From the NCBI GenBank assembly GCA_007844125.1, contig CM017560.1, forward strand, positions 1,544,401 through 1,608,400: DNA of 64,000 nucleotides, in the 5' to 3' direction. Of the stretch, positions 23,684-35,270 are shown piece by piece. Both the position numbers and the translations under genes were made by a program. This stretch comes from Sinonovacula constricta (lineage: Eukaryota; Mollusca; Bivalvia; Cardiida; Solecurtidae). The number at the start of each line of letters is the position of its first letter. Within the stretch, counting starts at the first letter, position 1. The notes beneath the pieces were generated by a model. It saw only the letters and a program-made list of their open reading frames with translations, searched no databases and was not told where the DNA came from.

Positions 23684-24794
23684 AAAGAAAAGTTATTGCC
23701 TCCTTGCTTGCCAAGTTACTACATATACATGTAATTCTTCAACTAATTCCCTGTAGCTTACTAATCGTCGGATTTCCATGCTCGATTATATTCCGTTTAA
23801 CTACATTCGTCGACCTTGGGTTTATTGGTAAATTATCTGTCGTCTTATTGAACTAAATACAACAAGAAATGGCCAATCATAATACTGCTTACAAATCCTT
23901 ATTATTTAACAGGGAGACTTGAAGTATAACAATGGCCGCGCACAGTGCCACATTCGAAAGAAACAAGCTTTATCATTGGACTGAAATCTTCATTAGATTA
24001 TGAAGCGATTAATGAAATATCATTACCAGAAATGGTGAAAACGGAACTAAATATCCCATGGATGATGAATGGAGTGTAATGTTATAGATCGGTTGTGGGT
24101 GTATGACGCTGTAGCAGACTATGCATTAGAATGTAAGTGGGCGGCAGCATGATATCATACTACAGGCATCACAGTTACTGCTTCAGGTATATAAAATGTT
24201 TGGATGATCAAAATGTTGGAGCCAACATTTAATCCATTTAAAACATAACAAATTAATAGAGCCAGTTTACTTACACCCTGACAGATCAAATAAGGGTCAA
24301 CTCCGACAGAACTTTGAACTGTCAGATGCATGAAAATCGATTAATTACACGAGTTTGTTCAGTTTGGGTGATGGTACAGTGTACTGTAATGTTACAAATA
24401 AAAAGGACAGAATGCTTAGATGTCATTAAACATATTTGGAAATGCTTTTGGAAATGGTAGTTTTTCTTGTTGATGATCCTTTTATTAAACTATCTTTTTT
24501 AGCTGCAGAAGATCCAAGGATCCAAATGGAAGCCTGTAAAAAAGTAGTCACATTTTTAGACAATATGAACCAATATAGATAAATTGTTGTACAATAATTT
24601 TTGTTTTATATGAACCATTCCTTCTTAAAGTACACAACTCCACTTTCATTGTTGTGGACATGAGCAAGAGGTTAAGGGTCAAGAACTGTGATAAACTTAA
24701 CTGTCTTATGTTGGTTACATCATACATAACAGTTTTTCTGTATGCTCTATTAATATCTGCTCTAAATGGTGTTTTTTTGTTTTGTTACATTAGC
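23684..24794. other. intron 1, unique stretch
   Basis: No exon, SINE or tandem array was recognised; only short ORFs. Confidence 0.4.
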
Positions 24795-25016
24795 CCGAGA
24801 CAATTATGGCCATATTGGCAGTGTCCAGCTAATTATTGGTGGAGGAAAACGCCAGACCTATGTCTGGGTAGAATCACCAGCGCACCGCAGGTTAGCTGGA
24901 AAACCTCCCCTATAAAAGTTCTTGCCCAGACAGGTACTCGAACCCACGTGGTGAGGGGCTGTGGAGTTTCCAGTCAGTAACTCTAACCACTCGCCCACAG
25001 GCGTCCCCTCTAAATT
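24795..25016 (-). mobile_element. SINE family 2, near full-length copy
   Basis: Reading the minus strand from 25016: a tRNA-like head with GTGGGCGAGTGGTTAGAGTT (A-box region) and a B-box-like GGTTCGAGTACC on the complement of 24935-24950. The family body follows (ATCCAGACATAGGTCT type, then the CTCCACCAATAATTAGCTGGACA equivalent). Moderately diverged. Confidence 0.75.
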
Positions 25017-26191
25017 GGGGTTCATTTTTAATTCATAGTGTTTATCTGTTTTTTATGTCAGGACATAATTATGCAAACATTTGATACTTTTGTACTGCTG
25101 CAGAATTTTTACTCTGTGACTTTACCTATTGTTGCACATTCTATAATGGAATAATGGAGAATACATTTTTGTCATGCTGCAGACAAGAATGTCTTAAAGA
25201 TTTATTTCAGCAGCTTTTTGTGTTAAGCAATTACACTGTATTCATAGCTAATAACATGAATACAAAATGACCATAAATACAAAATGGCTAAGATTTGTGA
25301 TATCCATGGTAATTGACATATAAAGAGCACCTCATTTACCCATAGCCAATAATGTTCTTAATAATTTATGCTTAAATGGATATGAAGCCCTGCAGTGAAA
25401 AAGAAAAGCCCTGTTATTTAGCCCTTAGTTTTCACGGAGTGTTGTTCATCTTTTGAACTTCAATAAGAGTTGTTGACATTTAAAGTTAGTGGAAGAAAAG
25501 CACTTAAGTTGAATCAGCTGGCTGTTAATTCTACAGAGTGTGCCTCACTAATTTTCTTATGAATAATTTATTTTATGAAGAATCATTGTTTTACATGTTC
25601 TCTTTCATAACCACACAATGTACCTCAGTGATGGTGGGTGTTATTATTTTACATGAATCATAATAATTGGATTGAATGTCTCAACACACATTCCAAAAAG
25701 TTTCCTTTGGTCAAATGACAGTCATTCCAGTAATACTGGCAATATATTTTCGAACCAGTTTGCACAGGACCAAGACTTATACAAACCCATTTTATTGTTA
25801 AGTTGTTCTCTTATTGTTAGTAAAAAGTTAAATAAACACCTAATTCTGTGTCCAAAAATACTTTTAAATGCATAGCCTCACCTTTACACTTTTAGTCTAA
25901 GGAATATTGGGAGTGTGAAAATGTTTGCTGACATGTAACCTAGCCTAAGGAATATTGGGAATCTGAAAATGTTTGCCAACATGTAACCTTACCAAAACCT
26001 GATGCTGAATCTGTTTGTACCATATTTAAGTTCAAAACAAACACTTTCATGGAATCAGATCGTATTCTGATTATTGTCAAGTAGTTTGCTAATCTTATGT
26101 CATAAGTTATATTATTTGTAAATAAAATAATATTTTAACATTGACAACTAATCAGACTGTTTTGGTAAAAACAGGGGTGTGATTGGTCAGA
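25017..26191. other. intron 1, with a 48 bp tandem duplication
   Basis: 25897-25991 holds two copies of a 48 bp unit beginning CTAAGGAATATTGGGA. The rest is unique AT-rich sequence with no recognised gene. Confidence 0.6.
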
Positions 26192-26220
26192 TATGAAAAA
26201 GGGAGGAATAATTTTGGCAA

Positions 26221-26253
26221 GGGGTTTGGGGGGTGGGGGTGAGGGTGGTTGGG
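26221..26253 (+). other. G-quadruplex motif
   Basis: Four or more G-runs with short loops: GGGG (26221), GGGGGG (26228), GGGGG (26235), GGG (26243) and GGG (26251), with loops of 3, 1, 3 and 5 bases. This satisfies the usual G3+N1-7 rule and lies on the sense strand of intron 1, so it could form in pre-mRNA as well as DNA. Confidence 0.75.
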
Positions 26254-26811
26254 CGCTTTATTGCAGCCCCCAATGGAGTCAAGGGTCAATACATATACAA
26301 CAATGTGACTTAGACAGTGCTCAACTAGAGCAACACATCCTCGGGACCCGTACGATATGGTTTTCTTACAAAGAATACACTTACTCTTTCCTGGATTGCC
26401 AATCTTTAATTCTGATAAATTGGGACAGAGCTACACAAATGCCATCTAGTTCAATAACACTCTCTAAACATTGCAATATGAATTTGTTTTTCCATTCTGC
26501 ATCTACATCTATCGCCAAGTGAGAACTACTTGTACGTTCAATAATCCGTGACATTTGCGTTTTTTCCCCACCATCATTTTCTAGTTGTAAACAGTAAAAT
26601 ATTCACTGTTAAGAAGAAACAAGAGCATTGAATAAAAATTAAAGTGTGTATTGGGACATTATTCAACTATAACATTATTTTTTATGTGAAGTTAACCCAT
26701 CTGTTTTGCTTGAAATGCAGACTTGCAATCTAAGACGAATCTCAAAATCACCATTCAGGTCAGTCAGACCAGTACTTTGCAGAATGACTGTCTCAACATT
26801 TACTGATTCCC

Positions 26812-28632
26812 TCACCTTCTTCTCCTCCTCCTCCTCCTCAGTCTCCTCCTCCTCAGTCTCCTCCTCTGTCGTCTCCTCCTCCTCCTCAGTCTCCTCCTCC
26901 TCATCATCAGTCTCCTCCTCCTCCTCCTCAGTCTCCTCCTCCTCATCATCATCATCAGCCTCCTCCTCCGTCTCCTCCTCCTCAGTCTCCTCCTCCTCCT
27001 CCTCCTCAGTCTCCTCCTCCTCCTCATCAGTCTTCTCATCCTCCTCCTCCTCCTCCTTCTCCTCATCATAATCAGTCTTCTCCTCCTCCTCCTCCTCCAC
27101 CTTCTCCTCCTCATCATCAGTCTTCTCCTACTCATCCTCCTTCTCCTCCTCCTCCTCATCAGTCTTCTCCTCCTCCTCCTTATCATCAGTCTTCTCCTCC
27201 TCTTCCTCAGTCTCCTTCTCCTCCTCCTCATCATCGGTCTCCTCCTCCTCCTCCTCCTCCTTATCATCAGTCTTCTCATCCTCCTCATCATCAGTCTTCT
27301 TCTCCTCCTCCTCCTCCTCCTCCTCCTCCTCAGTCTCATCATCATCATCATCATCAGTCTTCTTCTCCTCCTCCCCAGTCTCATCCTCCTCCTCCTCATC
27401 ATCAATCTTCTTCTCCTCCTCCTCCTCCTTCTCCTCCTCAGTCTTCTCCTCCTCCTCCTCATCATCAGTCTTCTCCTCCTCCTCCTTATCATCAGTCTTC
27501 TCATCCTCCTCCTCAGTCTCCTCCTCCTCATCATCATCAGTCTTCTCCTCCTCCTCCTTATCATCAGTCTTCTCCTCCTCCTGCTCCTCATCATCAGTCT
27601 CCTCCTCCTCCTCATCATCAGTCTTCTCCTCCTCCTCCTCAGTCTCCTCCTCCTCCTCATCATCATCAGTCTTCTTCTCCTCCTCCTCCTTCTCCTCCTC
27701 AGTCTCCTCCTCCCCCTCATCATCATAAGTCTTCTACTCCTCCTCCTTATCATCAGTCTTCTCCTCCTCCTTATCATCAGTCTTCTCATCCTCCTGCTCC
27801 TCATCATCAGTCTCCTCCTCCTCCTCCTCAGTTCTTCTCCTCCTCCTCCTCCTCCTCAGTCTCCTCCTCCTCCTCATCATCAGTCTCCTCCTCCTCCTCC
27901 TCCTCAGTCTCCTCCTTCTCCTCCTCATCATCAGTCTTCTCCTCCTCCTCCTCCTCATCATCAGTCTTCTCCTCCTTCTCTTCATCATCAGTCTTCTCCT
28001 CCTCTTCATCACCAGTCTTCTCCTCCTCCTCCTCCTTATCATCAGTCTTCTCATTCTGCTCCTCCTCCTCCTCATCAGTCTTCTCCTCCTCCTCCTCATC
28101 AGTCTTCTCATTCTCCTCCTCATCATCAGTCTTCTCCTCCTCCTCCTCCTTATCATCAGTCTTCTCATTCTGCTTCTTCTCATCTTCATCAGTCTTCTCC
28201 TCCTCCTCCTCCTCCTCCTCCTCAGTCTTCTCCTCCTCCTCATCAGTCTTCTCCTCCTCCTCTTCATCATCAGTCTTCTCCTTCTCCTCTTCATCATCAG
28301 TCTTATCCTCCTCATCATCATCATTATCAGTCTTCTCCTCCTCCTCCTCATCATTATCAGTCTTCTCCTCCTCCTCATCATCATCATCAGTCTTCTCCTC
28401 CTCCTCCTCTTCATCATCAGTCTTCTCCTTCTCCTCTTCATCATCAGTCTTCTTCTCCTCCTCCTCATCATCATCAGTCTTCTCATTCTGCTTCTCCTCA
28501 TCATCATCAGTCTTCTCCTCCTCCTCCTTCTCATCATCATCATCATCAGTCTTCTCATTCTCCTCCTCCTCATCATCATCAGTCTTCTCATCCTCCTCAG
28601 CCTCATCATCAGTCTTCTCATTCTGCTCCTCT
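26812..28632. repeat. 1.8 kb CTC/TCA polypyrimidine-rich trinucleotide array (array G)
   Basis: The plus strand is almost purely (CTC)n with interspersed TCATCATCAGTCTTCTCCTC cassettes; the minus strand is (GAG/GAT/GAA)n. The strand asymmetry and length give spurious minus-strand ORFs of poly-Glu/Asp or poly-Arg/Met. The cassettes form an irregular higher-order pattern of roughly 25-45 bp. It ends about 450 bp before the exon 2 acceptor. Such homopurine/homopyrimidine tracts can form triplex (H-DNA). Confidence 0.95.
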
Positions 28633-28650
28633 TGACCTGATGAGCTGCAG

Positions 28651-28707
28651 CATTGTCAGAACATTGTCAGAACATTGTCAGAACATTGTCAGAACATTGT
28701 CATTGTC
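28651..28707. repeat. 11 bp tandem repeat, five copies
   Basis: CATTGTCAGAA repeats at 28651, 28662, 28673, 28684 and 28695, immediately after the CTC/TCA array. Confidence 0.9.
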
Positions 28708-28972
28708 TTTGACCAAAGGCAGAATACCAGGGTCTGAGCCCACCAGATGAATGTGTTGTTCTTGTAAAACTTGTCTGATCCAGTTAATTTGGGTGCACCA
28801 ATGGTCCATTGTTTTCACAGGAAATTCCATTTGTAAAGATTATCATCATCATTTGTTATTATAACCTGATGGCAAAAAGATGGTTAAATCTTGCAAAGTA
28901 ACATTGTTATTTAGTGAATTTTATTTTGTTCCTCGCAAAATTGTTTTAATAAATTGCTTTTTGTTTTCTTTG

Positions 28973-29088
28973 AGCAATTATTGCTATTTAATTGAAAGCC
29001 TATATTTGTTCGCCCCTCCAGTTTTGTCCTCAGCAATTATTGCTATTTAAATAAAAACCTTTTTTTGTTGTTCCCTGCAGATTCGTCC
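28973..29088 (+). repeat. 59 bp duplication of the exon 2 acceptor region
   Basis: AGCAATTATTGCTATTTAA begins at 28973 and again at 29032. The first copy ends CCCCTCCAG (AG at 29020-29021) and is followed by TTTTGTCC. The second ends TTCCCTGCAG (AG at 29079-29080) and is followed by ATTCGTCC, the start of exon 2. The duplicated unit therefore includes branch region, pyrimidine tract, AG and the first exonic bases. Confidence 0.85.
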
Positions 29089-29157
29089 AAGAAGTTGAAG
29101 GATGCTCTGGAAGAGTTCAATGGTACAGGGTCCCTCTCCAAATACAACCCAGAGGAG
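29081..29157 (+). CDS. type I diacylglycerol kinase, coding exon 2
   Basis: 77 bases encode residues 22 (split)-47: Y, then SSKKLKDALEEFNGTGSLSK and YNPEE. The YSxKKxxDxLEEF motif continues directly from the exon 1 LQEYT segment, which confirms the join across a 10.1 kb intron. The acceptor is TTCCCTGCAG and the donor GAG|GTAGGT (GT at 29158), phase 0. This is part of the recoverin-homology / DAG-kinase N-terminal domain, which in vertebrate DGKs takes part in calcium-dependent regulation. An upstream duplicate acceptor at 29021, if used, would add 59 bases to the exon and shift the frame. Confidence 0.95.
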
Positions 29158-30057
29158 GTAGGTACAATAGTGGGACAGTCCTGACTGAAACATGGAACAT
29201 CTTAATGGTGTCTGCTAGGCTTAATATGAATAGTAAATTTTAATTTGGAAGTTATTTAAAATAGTATTTTTTTTATTAAAAATTGATGAAATAAGATAAA
29301 ATTTCTGCTTGGTTTCATTGTTAAATTATAAAAAACAAACTGCAGGAATTGTGTATAATTGACTGAAACAAGCTGTAGTAAATAATCTTTATAAATGCAC
29401 TGTTCTGCATTCTTATTTATGGTTGCTCACAAGGAACTATACAACAAGGGAAGATTTAACAGAAACTTGCACTTTTACACCACCATTGGACAGTGTGTAA
29501 ATGCATTTTCTACTGAGATTAAAAGTATTTTAGCCTCTATCCACCATAGACAACTGTTGATTTAATGTTCATTTATATCAAAAACATTTATATGAATGTG
29601 CCAAACTGTTTCTTCAATTATTCTACACGCTGGCAGTTGCTTTAATATTGATGCCCATTTTTAAAGGGTTCTTGAAATTCTGCTTTCGTAATGGGTATAT
29701 TCAGCTGGATTGGAATTATCCATTTGTTTGAATGAATGGAAGATCTCAAACGAAAATGGTATTGATATATATGTATTACTGAATGCCTCTTAAAGAAGGT
29801 CTTGTAAAATAGGGCTGAAATACTGAAATAACAGATCATTTTGTATAATAAGTCTAAACATATGGCAGATTTTGTTGTTAAAAAGTTGAAATAAGTTTTA
29901 AGTCTCAGGGTGAAAAAAAAAATATTAACACATGAAAGCTCACATAAAACTATTGAAATAAAAGGTAGGTTTTCTTATCAAATGCTCCGAAACAAAAGTA
30001 TACGTAACACCACAAGTATAAGTTACCATGTAAATAAACCAATCTTTCTTTGTTGAA
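29158..30057. other. start of intron 2, unique AT-rich sequence
   Basis: Nothing recognised apart from short ORFs. Confidence 0.4.
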
Positions 30058-32826
30058 GCATCTAGTGTATAGTGCCTCTGTCCTTCACTGTTAGAGCAGT
30101 TTGTGTGTAGTGCCTGTGTCCTTCACTGTTAGAGCAGTTGGTGTATAGTGCCTCTGTCCTTCTCTGTTAGAGCAGTTGGTGTGTAGTGCCTGTGTCCTTC
30201 TCTGTTAGAGCAGTTGGTGTGTAGTGCCTGTGTCCCTCACTGTTAGAGCAGCTGGTGTGTAGTGCCTGTTTCCTTCACTGTTAGAGCAGCTGGTGTACAG
30301 TGCCTATGTCCTTCACTGTTAGAGCAGTTGGTGTGTAGTGCCTGTGTCCCTCACTGTTAGAGCAGCTGGTGTCTAGTGCCTCTGTCCCTCACTGTTAGAG
30401 CAGTTGGTGTGTAGTGCCTGTTTCCTTCACTGTTAGAGCAGATGGTGTGTAGTGCCTGTGTCCTTCACTGTTAGAACAGTTGGTGTGTAGTGCCTATGTC
30501 CTTCACTGTTAGAGCAGCTGGTGTGTAGTGCCTGTGTCCTTCACTGTTAGAGCAGTTGGTGTGAAGTGCCTCTGTCCCTCACTGTTAGAACAGTTGGTGT
30601 GTAGTGCCTATGTCCTTCACTGTTAGAGCAGCTGGTGTGTAGTGCCTATGTCCTTCACTGTTAGAGCAGCTGGTGTGTAGTGCCTGTGTCCTTCACTGTT
30701 AGAGCAGTTGGTGTGAAGTGCCTCTGTCCCTCACTGTTAGAACAGTTGGTGTGTAGTGCCTATGTCCTTCACTGTTAGAGCAGCTGGTGTGTAGTGCCTG
30801 TGTCCTTCATTGTTAGAGCAGTTGGTGTGTAGTGCCTCTGTCCCTCACTGATAGAACAGTTGGTGTGTAGTGCCTATGTCCCTCACTGTTAGAACAGTTG
30901 GTGTGTAGTGCCTATGTCCTTCACTGTTAGAGCAGCTGGTGTGTAGTGCCTGTGTCCTTCACTGTTAGAGCAGTTGGTGTGAAGTGCCTCTGTCCCTCAC
31001 TGTTAGAACAGTTGGTGTGTAGTGCCTATGTCCTTCACTGTTAGAGCAGCTGGTGTGTAGTGCCTGTGTCCTTCACTGTTAGAGCAGCTGGTGTGTAGTG
31101 CCTGTTTCCTTCATTGTTAGAGCAGTTGGTGTGTAGTGCCTCTGTCCCTCACTGTTAGAACAGTTGGTGTGTAGTGCCTATGTCCTTCACTGTTAGAGCA
31201 GCTGGTGTGTAGTGCCTGTGTCCTTCACTGTTAGAGCAGTTGGTGTGAAGTGCCTCTGTCCCTCACTGTTAGAGCAGTTGGTGTGTAGTGCCTGTTTCCT
31301 TCTCTGTTAGAGCAGTTGGTGTGTAGTGCCTGTTTCCTTCACTGTTAGAGCAGCTGGTGTACAGTGCCTATGTCCTTCACTGTTAGAGCAGCTGGTGTGT
31401 AGTGCCTGTGTCCTTCTCTGTTAGAGCAGCTGGTGTGTAGTGCCTGTGTCCTTCTCTGTTAGAACAGTTGGTGTGTAGTGCCTGTTTCCTTCACTGTTAG
31501 AGCAGCTGGTGTGTAGTGCCTGTGTCCTTCTCTGTTAGAACGGTGTGTAGTGCCTGTGTCCTTCACTGTTAGAGCAGTTGGTGTGTAGTGCCTCTGTCCC
31601 TCACTGTTAGAGCAGTTGGTGTGTAGTGCCTGTTTCCTTCACTGTTAGAGCAGTTGGTGTGTAGTGCCTCTGTCCCTCACTGTTAGAGCAGTTGGTGTGT
31701 AGTGCCTGTTTCCTTCACTGTTAGAGCAGTTGGTGTGTAGTGCCTCTGTCCCTCACTGTTAGAGCAGTTGGTGTGTAGTGCCTGTTTCCTTCACTGTTAG
31801 AGCAGCTGGTGTACAGTGCCTATGTCCTTCACTGTTAGAGCAGTTGGTGTGTAGTGCCTGTGTCCCTCACTGTTAAAGCAGCTGGTGTGTAGTGCCTGTG
31901 TTCTTCACTGTTAGAGCAGATGGTGTGAAGGGCCTGTGTCCTTCACTGTTAGAGCAGATGGTGTGAAGGGCCTGTGTCCTTCACTGTTAGAGCAGTTGGT
32001 GTGTAGTTCCTATGTCCTTCACTGTTAGAGCAGCTGGTGTACAGTGCCTATGTCCTTCATTGTTAGAGCAGCTGGTGTGTAGTGCCTGTGTCCCTCACTG
32101 TTAGAGCAGCTGGTGTCTAGTGCCTCTGTCCCTCACTGTTTGAGCAGTTGGTGTGAAGTGCCTGTGTCCTTCACTGTTAGAGCAGCTGGTGTACAGTGCC
32201 TATGTCCTTCACTGTTAGAGCAGCTGGTGTCTAGTGCCTCTCTCCCTCACTGTTAGAGCAGCTGGTGTCTAGTGCCTCTGTCCCTCACTGTTAGAGCAGT
32301 TGGTGTGAAGTGCCTCTGTCCTTCACTGTTAGAGCAGTTGGTGTGAAGTGCCTGTGTCCTTCACTGTTAGAGCAGCTGGTGTCTAGTGCCTCTGTCCCTC
32401 ACTGTTAGAGCAGTTGGTGTGTAGTGCCTATGTCCTTCACTGTTAGAGCAGTTGGTGTGTAGTGCCTGTGTCCTTCACTGTTAGAGCAGCTGGTGTACAG
32501 TGCCTATGTCCTTCACTGTTAGAGCAGCTGGTGTACAGTGCCTGTGTCCTTCACTGTTAGAGCAGTTGGTGTACAGTGCCTATGTTCTTCACTGTTAGAG
32601 CAGTTGGTGTGAAGTGCCTGTGTTCTTCACTGTTAGAGCAGTTGGTGTGAAAGGCCTATGTCACTCACTGTTAGAGCAGCTGGTGTACAGTGCCTATGTT
32701 CTTCACTGTTAGAGCAGCTGGTGTACAGTGCCTGTGTCCTTCTCTGTTAGAGCAGCTGGTGTACAGTGCCTATGTCCTTCACTGTTAGAGCAGTTGGTGT
32801 GTAGTGCCTGTGTCCTTCTCTGTTAT
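30058..32826. repeat. 38 bp minisatellite, about 73 copies (array I)
   Basis: Unit: CAGTTGGTGTGTAGTGCCTG, then TGTCCTTCACTGTTAGAG. Many units share variants (GTGAAG for GTGTAG, AACAG for AGCAG, CTCTGTCCC, GTGTACAGTGCCTATG). The GTGAAGTGCCTCTGTCCC variant recurs at 30561, 30713, 30979 and 31245. The spacings are 152, 266 and 266 bp (4, 7 and 7 units), which shows a seven-unit higher-order repeat. A few units near 31541 have lost bases. Confidence 0.97.
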
Positions 32827-34394
32827 AATACAATAGAATAAAATTTATATGTCAGTATATAGTCAACATTTAACAACATAAGCTATCAAGCTTTTGATCA
32901 ATATTAATTACAATATAACATTGTCAGCAGCAAAAGTACATTAGAGCACAAACACTTCCTTATTAAGCACATGCATATATAAATAAGTGTTCAGTTGTAT
33001 GCAATAGTCTTTGTCTTTTAAAATTGCATATGCATCATAATGAAATCATGCAAACTTTTGTTACCATGCATTTTGAAAGTCTTTATTACAGCTCAGCTCC
33101 TGGTTAAGTTGTCTGTACAAATATTACCAAACTGTTAATGTTATTATTTGATGACTGTACAACATGCCTTTGTTGATTGTGGCTGATGGTTTCAATTGGT
33201 TGTCATATTTTCTTTTTCATGTTTGATTTTCTGTGAAATCAACATTATTCTTTAAAAAATTGTGATGCTTTTTTTGATTGGTCATAATGCACACACATAT
33301 TACCAATGTCTTAATTATGCTATATGTAAAAGTAAGTACTAATGGTAATTGTTATAAAATTGCAAAGTATTTAAACAGTTTCCATGTTTTCAATTGTTTT
33401 GAATATATTATGTGCAACTTAATATCCTTATACATGTATCATTTTATGTAAACACAAAGCAACTCTCTTAAAAAGAGGTCTAGTTCTCTGTCCGAACCTG
33501 TCGCTTAATTTTTTTATTTTTTTTTTATTGTTTTTTTTTTAATTGTTTTTTGTTTTGTTTTGTTTTTTTATTGTTTTTTCTTCATTCCCCTCTTTATCTG
33601 ACCGTCTGTGCCTGCATCTGTCTATCTTTACATTGTATTTTATTTTATTGTATTATATTTATTTTTATCTTACACCTATGAAACAATCTTTTTTTAACAT
33701 TGACAACTTTTAAAATCAGTTTTTGAGTACTGTTTGGCTGTGCTCTAGCCATTTAATTATAAAATTATTACAATAATGTACAATTTATTTTCTAGAACAA
33801 CTTATGGTGCACAAAACTGTCATTTTGTGGCTGCAGGCTTTTTCATTGTCCCTCAATTACCATGCTATTGATTTCCTGTAACAGATTCTTGCATAAAAAG
33901 GTAAAATATAAATGGAATTGCCAACATTGGTTCTGTTTATATTTTGTTACCATAGTATGTTATATGAGAATTTAGTAAGTCAGAGTTCAGATCGAGTCAG
34001 TTTGTAATGTTCTTTTTCAAATTTTGTTCAATCTGTACAATGGTCCTATGTGACAGCCGTAGAGCATAATTATTTAAAATGACTTCAATAATGACCTTCT
34101 TTGACCTTTATATGCTTCTGTAGTACATTCCATTAATATTTCCATAGTACCAAGGAAACCTTTCTGTAAAAAAAACACTAACTTACTTTCTCCTATACTT
34201 TAGTTACAGCAGGACATCTCTTAAATACATTAGGTTACTGACAGAGAATCTGTTAACGTCCTGCCATGAACAGTATAGTATTCAGTCATTATGACACAAC
34301 TTGTGAACATAATGTTTTTTTTGGCCACAGATTATTGCTTACAATTAAAATTGACTGTTGCTTGTTTTAAGAAGTACATTACAGCAACCAATTT
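32827..34394. other. intron 2, AT-rich with a long T-rich tract
   Basis: 33503-33590 is a T-rich low-complexity tract (runs of 7-12 T with single interruptions). The rest is unique with no exon recognised. Confidence 0.5.
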
Positions 34395-34590
34395 TGGTAA
34401 TAATATTGACATCTAGCTATTTTAGTGGAGGAAGATCCAGACAAATGTCTGGGTTGAGCCACCGCACAGAGCAGGTCAGTTTGACCTTTCCACATTAAAT
34501 CCTTCATTCTGAAAAGGTCTTGAACCCATGCTGTGTAACCTAAGCAGTCAGATTACTTTCAATTTAATGACCACCACTACACCATGGGTG
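34395..34590 (-). mobile_element. SINE family 2, inverted copy at the left of a minisatellite
   Basis: The minus strand reads from its head at about 34590: GGGGGCACCCATGGTGTAGT, then ACAGCATGGGTTCAAGACC (B-box), then the body through ATTTGTCTGGATCTTCCTCC to the GGTTGCTGTA-type end. The 23 bp array starts within its head. Confidence 0.75.
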
Positions 34591-34994
34591 CCCCCCTTTT
34601 CAACTCCATGGGTGCCCAAACTTTAACTGCATGGGCACCCCAACTTTAACGCCATGGGTGCCCAAACTTTAACTCCATAGGCACCCCAACTTTAACTCCA
34701 TGGGTGCCCTGAGACTTTAACTCCATGGGTGCCCCAACTTTAGCTCCATGGGAACCCCAACTTTAGCTCCATGGGTGCCCCAACTTTAGCTCCATGGGAA
34801 CCCCAACTTAAGCTCTATGGGAACCCCAACTTTAGCTTCATGGGAACCCCAATTTTAGCTTCATGGGTGCCCCAACCTTTAACTCCCTGGGCGCACCAAC
34901 TTGAACTGTACGGGTGCTGCAACTTTTAACTCCATGGGCATGCCAACGTTAACTCCATGGGCATGCCAACCCTAACTCCATGGGCACCCCAACT
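34572..34994. repeat. 23 bp minisatellite derived from a SINE head (array J)
   Basis: About 18 units of CCATGGGTGCCCCAACTTTA with ACT. The CCATGGGTGCCCC part equals the first bases of SINE family 2 on the complementary strand. Units drift (CCATGGGAACCCC, CCCTGGGCGCACC). The array sits between two oppositely oriented family 2 copies. Confidence 0.9.
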
Positions 34995-35047
34995 ATTTGT
35001 GCTGTGAATGAATTGCTGAGGCCTATGTGATGTAGATCCAGGTCATA

Positions 35048-35270
35048 CAGGGGGGCGCCCATGGTGTAACTCCTCTGACTGCTTAGCCAGCCATCGGCTG
35101 CTTTAGAGTCCTTTTCGGGGCAAGGACTTAATGTGAGAAGGTCATCCAGCAGACCTGCGGTGTGCTGGTGGTTCTACCCAAATATTTGTCTGGAGTCTTC
35201 CTCCACCAAAAACAGCTGGACATCGCTATTATGATCAAAATTGGTTGCTGCGATGCATCCCAAAAACAAA
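35048..35270 (+). mobile_element. SINE family 2, copy at the right of the minisatellite
   Basis: The head GGGGGGCGCCCATGGTGTAA is followed by a family-typical CTCCTCTGACTGCTTAGCC region, CGGGGCAAGGACTTAATGTG and GGTGGTTCTACCCAAATATT. It closes with the CCTCCACCAAAAACAGCTGG and GGTTGCTGCGATGCATC blocks and an (AAAAAC)n tail. Confidence 0.8.

Noticed and set aside
26675..28621. Poly-Glu/Asp, poly-Ser and poly-Arg/Met ORFs
   Set aside because: Translations of the CTC/TCA simple tract in all frames; no flanking coding evidence.
30058..32826. CRISPR-like array
   Set aside because: Units are contiguous with no unique spacers, and the genome is eukaryotic; it is a minisatellite.
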